Shown here: one piece after another, positions 56,301 through 64,000 of the stretch
Layout: every line of letters begins with the position of its first letter
How positions within the stretch are numbered: the stretch's first letter is position 1
Assembly (NCBI GenBank): GCA_032358255.1
Contig: JAULBX010017303.1
Span: forward strand, 25,311 to 89,310
Source of the DNA: Heterotrichella gracilis
Taxonomy: Eukaryota > Sar > Xanthophyceae > Tribonematales > Xanthonemataceae
Direction: 5' to 3'
Length of the DNA: 64,000 bases
Notes under the pieces: generated by a model
The model's input: only the letters and a program-made list of their open reading frames with translations
What the model was told of the DNA's origin: nothing
The model's database searches: none
Position numbers and translations under genes: made by a program

Positions 56301-58850
56301 ATGGTGGGGGACAAGGGGCTGGAGCCGGAGGTGGCGGATGCGATTGGCGAGATGGTGGTGCTGCGGGGGGCGCCTCTTGAGCTTCTGTCCAGGCTGACTG
56401 CTGAGGGGAGCAAGCTGGCGGGGCACCAGGGGGCAAAGGTGGGTTCTGGTACTAGGTAGCCCAGTACTAGATGCATCCCAGAGTTTGCCAGCCGTGCACA
56501 AAGCGGCCGCAAGATTTGTTGTCCTGGGTGGAATTTGGGGTATTAGTTGGAGTTATGCATAAATACGACACCAATACTTAGTTATCGAGATGGATGTACA
56601 ACGGGTGGCACTGCTGGCGCGGCAGAGTGCAGTAAACTGATGGGGGACCAGGAAGCAAAGGTGGGCTTGGTGGTGGTGGTGGTGGTGGTGGTGGGGGTAT
56701 CGAATAGAGATGGATAAATATTAAAACTGCAAGAAGGAACAAGATGGTGGAAAATTTTACTCCTTAGACAGCCTTAGATGGTGTTCTCTTAACGACATTT
56801 GGTTGAGGGGGCAACCCCCTTGAGGAGATGCGGCTGCTGATTGACTTGCTAGGCTCAATGGGCACATTAGACCTCTGTCATTTTATTGCATTTGATCGCA
56901 TTTAATCACATACATCCCCCCCTGCAGGTTGCTCTTGAGGACATGCGGCTGTCGGTTGACTTCCTGGGCTCCATGGACGCATTAGGACCCCTGTCATTCA
57001 ACTGCATTTGATCGCATTTAATCACATATACCCCACCTGCAGGCTGCTCTTGAGGACATGCGGCTACTGTTTGACTTCTTGGGCTCCATGGACGCATTGG
57101 GGCCCCTGTCATTTGATCTCAGCCTGGCCCGGGGGCTGGACTACTACACAGGGGTGATATACGAGGCGGTGCTCAAGGGGGCGAATGTGGGGTCAATTGC
57201 AGGGGGCGGGAGGTGCGTGCGCAGGGCATTGCCTGCCAGAAACCCTTCACCCTTCTGCGGGCCCTTACAGGCAACACATGTGGTTGCTTTGAGCTTGCTG
57301 TGCACCCCGTTGGCTGTCAGCCTGCCCCTGCACCGTTTGGCCCTACCTGTGCTTTGCTGTGTTGCTGCTTGTTTCTACCCCTCCTCCTCTCAGTTCCTAC
57401 CCCGATGTACCCATCTGCACTTTCCTCAGAGGCAACAAATGTGCTTGCATCAGTGTACATTTGAGCCCCATATCCCTTGCATGCACCAACCGCATGCATC
57501 CATGTAGCCGCAGTGATACCCTCATCCAATGTATGTGTATTCACTCCAGAGTTACTTTCATGGGGGCCCATCATATGCCCCTCATTTTGTGCTCATCCTC
57601 CACCCCCATTCACACCCCTTCCCCCCCCCGCAGGTACGACAAGCTTGTGGGCATGCTCAGCGGCAAGGATCTATTAGGCTCTTATTTCATGATATCATAT
57701 TTATGACATTGTCTATATTTTTCACTGAGTTTTATCCCACGCAGGTACGACAAGCTTGTTGGCATGTTCAGCGGCAAGGATGTGCCTGCGGTGGGGGTCA
57801 GCGTGGGGATTGAGCGCGTGTTTGCAATCATGGAGGCGCAGGTAAGGAAAGGGGAATCGAGGCACATTTGCACACCCTGCACTTTGCATGCCCTGCTTCG
57901 ATTGTAATATACGGGTGTTTGCCAGCATGGCATGCCGGGAAGAAAGGACAAGTGGCTGTGTGGGGAGGGGGTGCAGGCGCGACCTTGGAGCCCAGAGCAG
58001 TTTGGTAGATTGCATGCATTGCAGTAGTACAGCCTGCCACATGGCGCGTGCACCTGGAATGAAGGCCGCAGGGCGTGAACCACGCATGTGACTCCCGCTG
58101 CATGATCCGCACGCATTGTTCCCTACAACCGCCACCCCACACCCCACCCCACCCCGCAGGTGCGGGCCCAGGCTGCTGCTGCGGGTGGCAGTGTGCGTGA
58201 TGCCCACACTCAGGTGCTGGTGGCCAGCATCGGGTCTGGGCTGCAGGGCAGGAGGATGGAGCTGGCGGCGCAGCTGTGGCGGGCGGGGATAAAGGTGGGG
58301 TCAAAAACCCTAAACCTAAAGCCTAGGCTTACACCCTGAACCTAAACCCTAAACCTAAACCGTTGACTTACTGGCGGCGCTGCTGTGGAGGGCGGGGATG
58401 AAGGTGGGGTCAACTTTTTTAATTAAGTGTAAACCCTAAATCGTAACCCTCGCGTCACTGGTGGTGGAGCTATGGCAGGCGGGAATAAAGGTGGGGGATG
58501 GTGTGGGTGCGCATGCAGGGCTTAGTTTAGGTTCAGGCCAAACCCTAAATTTGAACAACCCGAACCCTGAAACCCTTAACTCTAAACCTTAAACCCTGAC
58601 CTTGCAGGCCGAGTTTGGCTTCAAGCCCAACCCCAAGATGGGCGACCAGCTGGGCGCCGCCCTTAAGGGGGGCATACCACTCATGGTGCTGTTTGGGGAG
58701 GACGAGCTGACCAAGGGGGAGGTCAAGATTAAAAACCTGAGGGAGGAAACCGAGGCGAGCGTGCCTGTGGGGGAGCTGGTTCCCGAGCTGCAGCGGCGCC
58801 TGGCGGTCATCACACCCTCGCTCATTGTGCCGGGTAGCTACAAGCAATGA
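50346..58850 (+). CDS. HARS: Cytosolic-type histidyl-tRNA synthetase with long N-terminal extension
   Basis: Fourteen exons chain in frame to 955 residues: 50346-50909, 51118-51267, 51552-51800, 52123-52320, 52729-52901, 53359-53506, 53949-54178, 54643-54838, 55497-55612, 56240-56438, 57043-57212, 57745-57841, 58160-58294, 58608-58850. The class II core starts near 495: [35 protein letters not shown] (motif 1 region), [25 protein letters not shown] (motif 2), the His-binding [23 protein letters not shown] and [11 protein letters not shown] (motif 3). The C-terminal 150 residues form the anticodon-binding domain. The 494-residue Ala-rich helical extension, with a Lys-rich KKKDKKKGK near 434, corresponds to the extension of land-plant cytosolic enzymes, which has been noted as lyase-like; I infer homology, not function. 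No transit peptide is obvious. Introns are dense with exon-edge echoes. Confidence 0.93.
53851..53886 (+). repeat. Echo of HisRS exon 7 acceptor
   Basis: ACCCCTCAGACGCGTCGCAA and the next about 15 bases duplicate the acceptor and start of exon 7 (true copy from 53940). After CCCCAAAAACAAATAA the copy leaves the exon and meets a stop. A similar partial copy of exon 6 (GCAGCAGGCAGCGC) sits at about 53215. Confidence 0.88.
54452..55200 (+). repeat. Echoes of both edges of HisRS exon 8
   Basis: An acceptor-side copy with about 50 diverged bases (CCCCAGGTATGACCTCATGG) is at 54452-54510, ahead of the true exon at 54643. Donor-side copies of the exon end (GACCTACTCGCCCATGGTGC through ATCAAG/GT) are at about 54919-54967 and 55127-55190. 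Both retain GTGTG donors. Confidence 0.92.
55812..56245 (+). repeat. Ladder of HisRS exon 10 acceptor echoes
   Basis: Copies of CTGCAGGGCCATCTGCTCCT and following exon sequence begin at about 55812 (about 70 bases of exon-like sequence) and 55996 (about 75 bases). Three truncated versions (GCAGGGCCATGC or GCAGGGCAACGC) occur at about 55922, 56107 and 56173, before the true acceptor at 56237-56239. Each is separated by AAACCCTNNAACCC-type spacers. Only the last stays open for the full 199-base exon. Confidence 0.92.
56809..57050 (+). repeat. Three tandem copies of HisRS exon 11 start
   Basis: The exon 11 start (CTCTTGAGGACATGCGGCT, TTCCTGGGCTCCATGGACGC) is copied at about 56809-56900 and 56925-57030 with the shared spacer TTGATCGCATTTAATCACAT. 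The third copy, at 57043, is the functional exon in phase with exon 10. An echo of exon 12 (CAGGTACGACAAGCTTGTGG) precedes the real one, at 57632 against 57742. Confidence 0.92.
58372..58500 (+). repeat. Two echoes of HisRS exon 13 donor edge
   Basis: The exon 13 end (GGCGGGCGGGGATAAAG with donor GTGGGG, about 58262-58300) recurs at about 58372-58412 and 58458-58498, each followed by a donor-like GTGGGG and separated by CCTAAACC-type heptamers. Confidence 0.88.
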
Positions 58851-59760
58851 GGGAGGGAGGGGACGGCACCGGGGAGGGGGGCGTGCGGGGCTGTCATGCG
58901 ATCACTGGGCTGTGCATGTGCTGGTATGGGGCTTGCGCCTGCGGTCACTGGGGATTTGCAAATGCTGCGGGAGCTGGAGTTCCCGAGTTGCAGTGGCGGC
59001 TGGCGGCAATCACGCCCTCGCTCATCGTGCCGGGGAGCTACAAGCAGAAAAGTGGGGAGGGGGGGACGCCGAAGGGGGGAAATGCATGTGCGATTATGCG
59101 GGCATGCATGCGATCCCTTGGAATGCACATATGCATTATGGAGCCAGGCATGTCCACTGCAAGGCTTTCTTTGCTGCCCATGAGAGAGACAACGAGTTCA
59201 GCAAGAGTAGGGTAGGGTCTTGAAATTTACGAGAAGTATCTCTTTGCCATTCCCTGCATACGGGCCTTCCATGTTGACCATGCAACTGTCCAACATCAGA
59301 TCAATCTGACAATAGTATGGTGGGATGTCCGGACGGTATATGGTATGCATAGTATGGTATTGCCTGCCCTGTATCAGTGGGTCACTGCAGTTCGTTCAAT
59401 CAGTAATTAGGGAATGGGAATGCCCATCATGATGCACATGCTTGGCAGCCTCAGACTCATGCTGCACTGAGTGGCCCTTAACAGCAGTATGCAAGCATGT
59501 TATAACGGTAGCTACTAGTATGCACCAGTGGCTCCATAACTACACCTTTGTGCGTCCCCTTTCTTTCTTGCTCTCTTCTCCTAGCGCATAATTGGACCCT
59601 TCCGTGAGCCATCACCCATGGCATGAGCATGCATTACATGAGTGCGGCGTCGCAGCGGCTGCAATTGATTGGCGCGTCGAGTGTGGAGTAAAGACTCTTT
59701 GAAATGGAATGCCATTAGCTGCGGCTATTAGTGGCTGCCAGTCAACTTGTCAATAACCCA
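58851..59760. other. HisRS 3' region containing an echo of the last exon
   Basis: At about 58972-59045 the last about 70 coding bases of HisRS are duplicated (GAGTTGCAGTGGCGGCTGGC, then CTCATCGTGCCGGGGAGCTA and CAAGCAG). The copy lacks the TGA of the real end (58848-58850). No other gene is seen; it presumably holds the 3' UTR. Confidence 0.7.
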
Positions 59761-59979
59761 TCAGTGATAGCCAAATAGTTGCTGAAGGGCAGCTTTTGGA
59801 CCGTCCAGTGTCAGTGCCAGCATCTCTCCTGCCTGACACACTGTGGCGACCCCCCTGTCCATATTGCTGAGCACAACCTGTGACGATCTGTTGGCGTCCA
59901 TATTACCGTGTCGCTTCTCAAACTCGCGGAAGTCAAGTGGGGGCTTGCGCGCAGTTGTGGCCCACAGATGCGGCAACAC
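59761..59979 (-). CDS. Possible terminal exon of an unrecognised minus-strand gene
   Basis: The minus frame ending at the TGA complement 59761-59763 has ordinary protein texture: PPLDFREFEKRHGNMDAN, NMDRGVATVCQAGEML and a C-terminus TLDGPKAALQQLFGYH. An acceptor such as GCGCGCAAG at about 59945 could open the exon. No upstream exon could be joined with confidence in 59980-61900, and no family is recognised. It may be a chance ORF. Confidence 0.3.
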   Translation of the reverse strand: MLPHLWATTARKPPLDFREFEKRHGNMDANRSSQVVLSNMDRGVATVCQAGEMLALTLDGPKAALQQLFGYH

Positions 59980-62290
59980 CGTACCAGGGGGTACCGGACA
60001 AGGTCGTCGAGTTGCCGATTGCTCTTAGCCTACGGTAGTGTAACGTAACGTCCAGAATTGCTGGGTCAGTTTGGCAGGCCTCTGAAAGGCCCAGGGGTTG
60101 ACGGCCCAGGGGTCCTGGCCAACATTGCAGCTTGCGCGCCACCCGCGCCGCGCGCCAGAAGTACCCGGCTGTACAAGGTGACGCATGGGAATTACGTCAC
60201 CACGTCCTCCTGAGCGCCCACCACTGGCGGCGGTGGCGTCAGCAGCCCCTGTGACATGACGTGTTTGCGCCACATGGCGTGCCCAGCTACAACGTCCCAT
60301 TGCCCACATGACCGCCACATAAGACCACGTGCACTGCCACATGGCATGTGGGCGTTTTTCATGCCGTGAATTTAGACCCGCCACACAGGGACTTCGCTGC
60401 CGTTGGCGGACAGCAATTGTAATCAACATGTGAGCCTGCCGGTCCGGGCTCCCGCAGCAGGGGCGCTTGCAAGAGCTGGTTGTGCCCGCTTGCAAACGCA
60501 GTTCAGCAGCTCAAGTGCATGCAATTCGCTGCGCTTGTCTCTATTGCACACATGCGCAGCCTTGCCGCACATACCTTTTCTGGCTAGCCTTGCCGCACCC
60601 AGCACGTCGCAGTGCGGCACATGACCCTCGCGCGTCACTGCTCCTGCCCCCGTTTTGCCGGGTCGACTGCATGCACACACAGGGACTGTGGAAGGCGTTG
60701 CTTCACATCGCCAAGAGCAGAAGGTTGCCCAACAGCCGGCTTGGACTTGCATTATAAGGACTGAGGTTTTGGTTGCCCAAGCAACCTGTTGAACAACCAG
60801 GACAGGTAAGCCCCAGCCCGGCGCGTCGTGGCCGACCTGCATGCACAGTGAGACACGCAGAACTTCAAGCCAACGCACAATCCATGGAGTAAGGACTCTG
60901 TCTTTGCAGTTGTAAAGCCATGGGATGTAACGGTAGCAATTGGTGCGTTGGTAGCCTGTGTAGTGGGCGACATGGAGTGCACTGTCACAGACTAAGTTAG
61001 TCAACGGGCGGCACACGGTCGAGGGGGCGATGGGGTGAACAAGCCCGACAAGGTTGAAAGAACGTTGCTTTCCCGGCACATTATGTCCTCATGGGTCCAT
61101 GCCAGGGCTTGGGAGCGTTTTGGGGCTGTTGCATTGCGTTTGTTCCGATCTTGTACGTCTGCACACCTCCCCCGTCAACGGCACAGCTGGGCATATATTA
61201 CTAATATAGACGGCACACACAGCCACCAACACAACGCCTTGAACACGCAGCACAACGTCCAGCATTGTCTATAGCTTGGCCATTGTTCGAATGCATCGAG
61301 TAGTTGCGAATGGGTGTGCTCAAGCATGCAAAACTGTGTCACACGGTGTTGAGAGGTTGCTACCCATGCACACAATGCACCACGCTGTCGGCCCATGGCT
61401 AGCCCATCATGCTCAGCGCTCCAGCATTTGTTCATGCCGTCAGCGCGCCAGAAACTGCCGATGCCAAGACGTTATATGTTAGCGTGCATCTGTGGGTCTC
61501 GAATCCAAACATGCCTGCCGCGGCGTGTGTAGCAGCTTGCAGCGCCGGGTTCATGTCCGAGCGGCACCACGACGCCCCACTCTGCACACATATATGCGCC
61601 TGGGTGGTTTGCACACTGGAACCCTTTTCACCCGCACCGGGTACCCTTCACCCCATGCCGACCCAGATGTTTTTTGCCGAAGAGCACAGCCCGACGAGAA
61701 CCCCCATGCTTGCAGGTTGTTGGCGCCACAGACCAGCACTGCGCACCCCCTGACCCGGCCCGGCACCCTCCGCGCGCGCCCCTGTGGCGCCATGAGTGAC
61801 CAGTGCTCTCACCGGGCATACCGGTTGGGGCAGCACAGCCATGCACGGCTGGTTTCAGCGATACAAGTGAGGCAACTCAACCAGTAGCCATTTTGACCTT
61901 TTACAGGATGAATCAGATAGTGTAGCTCAATTCTGAGGTCTTCGAGGGGCCCCACTGCAGTCTTGAAGCTCAGAGCTTACACCTGGCAGCCCACAGGTTC
62001 CAGTTACAAGTGGCGCACGTGGATCATGTTTCCAGGCCCATTGCAGCCTGTGCAAATGCCATGCAGTATGACACACTGGGTCTTTGAAATAATACCCACC
62101 TGTGCCATGCGCCATGGGCAATCCATTGGTTCAACCATTATGGTTCAACCAACCATGCGCCATGGGCAATCCATTGGTTCAACCAACCATGCGGATATGA
62201 TATCCGCACGAGGCTGCTTCATTGACACCTGGGCCAACACCCCCAAACCCTGAATTATAAACCCTGAACCCCCTCCCCCCTCCCCTGCAG
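59980..62290. other. No confident gene
   Basis: Moderately GC-rich sequence with several 60-220-residue ORFs in conflicting frames, none with homology I recognise or consistent splicing. It may hold upstream exons of the possible minus-strand gene at 59761 and the promoter or 5' exons of the gene at 62291. A tandem duplication is at 62106-62185. Confidence 0.45.
62106..62185. repeat. Short tandem duplication
   Basis: CATGCGCCATGGGCAATCCA followed by TTGGTTCAACCA occurs at about 62107 and 62155, offset 48 bases, nearly identical. Confidence 0.85.
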
Positions 62291-64000
62291 GCCGCAAGAG
62301 CGTCCCGCATGCTATTGGCCGCCCTGCTCCTGCTGCAGCACACCCATTGGCACACGCAGCACCCACATGGGCGCCCGCCAGGTGGCGTGGCGGCAGCGTT
62401 CATCCCCAACCCCTTTGCCAGCCCCAGCGGGATGGATTCTGCGCCTGATGTCACGCCAGTTGGGTCTGACAACAACAGCGACACAGTGGCGTCCATTCCA
62501 GAGGTGCGTGGAGGGTCTGCAGGGTTTGGGCCAGGGTTGCTGGTGTATGTGTAGGGTTTGCAGGGTTTGTGGGTAATGCTGGATGGTCTATGTCAATGAG
62601 AAAATGCAGGTGACTGAGCGTGCACTGCGTGATGACTGCCAGGGCTAGGGTTTAGGGTTTAGGCCCTAACCAATTGGCATCACATCAGCAGCAAACGTCT
62701 AAGACTTGGTAAATGTTTCAGCAATGGCAAATTGGCTGATGTCTAAGATTGCAGAGTGACTGTTTAACATTGCGGCTTGCTGCACACACCTTCTGGTTGA
62801 TTACGTTACCTCCAACCCTAAACATCAAATCTAACCCCTTCTGGCTGATTACGATACCTACCGCCATTCCCGACCTGTTCCCTCCCCTCATGCAGTGGCT
62901 TGAGCGCACCCTCTCCGCTGTGGGCCCCATCATCCAAACCTGGATCAACCTGTACCCCCCACTCTCCACCACCGCCCCCCCTTCCCCCGAGCCATCGCAC
63001 ACCCAGGGCTTGCATCAGCTTCCCTTCTACCTGGAAGGGGTAAAACAGGATCTGGAGGAATTCGGGCTGAACGAAGGGGAGGTATCCGAGTTTGTGGATG
63101 CCAATCTGGCAATGGTGAAAGCAGCCAGCGAGGGTTCGGTTGTTGTGCCAGGGGAGGAATTGGATGAGGAGGTTGTAGAGGAGGACGCAAGGGACCTGCA
63201 GGATTTGACTGCCGATGAGACGCGCCGCCGTGCGCTGCTGCAGGTAGGGTTTGTAGTACAACCAACCCATACTATGCAGTGGTGAAATCCTAATGTAGGG
63301 TTGTGGTATGTCTGCTGAACACCTTGAACGGTAGTGATGCGTGATTTTTGACAATTCTGACCTACAGTGGCTGTTGTGGCGGGCGGCTGATTTTTTAATT
63401 TACAGTAAATTTCCTAAGAAATGAAATTTTTGAATGAATTATTCACTCATGACAATGCGCGCACGCACCCCAATGACCGCATGACATGTGCCTAACACCC
63501 TTGGCCACACGCTGTGCCACCGAGCTGCATGCGCATGTACAGCTCCCCTCCTCCCTGCCCTCGCCTCCCCAGATACCGTCCTCGGCTCACACCCGGATGT
63601 GTCCCGCAGGTGGTCAACCGGCGCGATGGCGACAAGTGGACCGAGAGCCCTGAGTGGCTCCTCGGCCTCCTCCCTGAGCAGGTTGAGTCTGAAATGGCTG
63701 CCAGGTCAGCGCGGCTGCTGGTGGAGTCCACATCCCCCGCCCCCGCCCCCGCATCCAACGACACCAAGACCCCACCGCCACCCGCTGCCGCCAACAAGAC
63801 CCCACCGCCACCCGCAAAGGTCAATGCTGAGGCGCCAGCTGGCGCCACCACCAGCAAAACTCCCCCACCCCCCGCAAAGCCCAATGCTGAAGCGCCAGCT
63901 GGCGCCACCACCAGCAAGACCCCCCCACCCGCCGCAAAGCTCACTGCTGAAGCGCCAACTGGCGCCACCACCAGCACGACCCCCCCCCCCCCGGCCCCGG
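62291..64000 (+). CDS. Unknown protein with Pro-rich 20-residue repeats (partial, runs off right edge)
   Basis: Three exons join in phase 0: 62291-62503, 62896-63243 and 63610 to the edge. An in-frame ATG at 62309 gives MLLAALLLLQH, possibly a signal peptide or anchor, but an acceptor just upstream (CCCCTGCAG) leaves a further 5' exon possible. The middle exon is acidic and helical (LEGVKQDLEEFGLNEGEVSE, EELDEEVVEEDARDLQDL). The last exon has WTESPEWLLGLLPEQVESEM, then a tail of three about 20-residue units (xxAEAPAGATTSKTPPPPA). No family is recognised. The Pro/Ala/Thr tail resembles stalks of algal secreted or wall proteins, which is only suggestive. Confidence 0.6.
63817..63985 (+). repeat. 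60-bp coding minisatellite (three units)
   Basis: Units start at about 63817, 63877 and 63937. Each encodes K-x-x-AEAP-x-GATTS-x-TPPPP. The repeat core GCGCCAGCTGGCGCCACCAC is itself partly palindromic (GGCGCCAGCTGGCGCC). The array is cut or ends near the window edge. Confidence 0.85.

Noticed and set aside
60423-61079. 218-residue minus-strand ORF
   Set aside because: No recognisable domain, Cys/Trp-rich shadow-like composition and no supporting splice structure; treated as chance.

Overview
This window looks like nuclear DNA of a green alga (Viridiplantae, probably a chlorophyte). The genes are dense in GT-AG introns and hand-assembled exon chains keep a single reading frame across up to 26 exons. 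The products are plant-lineage ones: plastid ribosomal protein bL9 with a transit peptide, a plastid-type 6-phosphogluconolactonase, a PB1-TPR (Phox-type) co-chaperone, a PHD-GNAT protein of the IDM1 type, and a cytosolic histidyl-tRNA synthetase with a long plant-style N-terminal extension. Plant/algal-type telomeric heptamers (TTTAGGG / CCCTAAA) are scattered through introns. No bacterial-style operons, rRNA, tRNA or CRISPR were seen. The species cannot be fixed from the sequence alone.

Layout. 188-526 (-): first two exons of an unknown gene running off the left edge. 1252-13515 (+): a 26-exon, 1863-residue single-pass receptor-like protein with a repeat-rich ectodomain and a kinase domain lacking its catalytic Asp. 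14933-21217 (-): PHD finger plus GNAT acetyltransferase with a long coiled-coil tail. 23947-24973 (-): plastid bL9, divergent from 25534-26311 (+) HYPK. 27308-28175 (+): a small protein resembling the plant Mal d 1-associated family. 29597-37811 (+): 14-exon TPR-PB1 protein. 40068-41402 (-): histidine/proline-rich protein, divergent from 42081-43345 (+) 6-phosphogluconolactonase. 44772-49790 (-): complete 10-exon cytochrome P450 (CYP26/CYP120-like, CYP85 clan), divergent from 50346-58850 (+) 14-exon histidyl-tRNA synthetase. 62291-64000 (+): an unknown gene with a proline-rich repeat tail, cut by the right edge. The intervening 0.5-3 kb stretches hold promoters, UTRs and hairpins but no gene I can defend. 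The genes are mostly unrelated housekeeping or regulatory functions, as expected for an algal chromosome arm, and I see no gene cluster.

The most striking feature is not a gene. In the receptor, Phox and histidyl-tRNA synthetase genes, introns repeatedly contain imperfect copies ('echoes') of the neighbouring exon edge together with its splice site. About thirty such copies were seen, in ladders of one to five, embedded in telomere-type heptamers. A second unusual class is four intronic or upstream foldbacks, three of them near-perfect with 32-54 bp arms, resembling microRNA precursors or palindromic elements.
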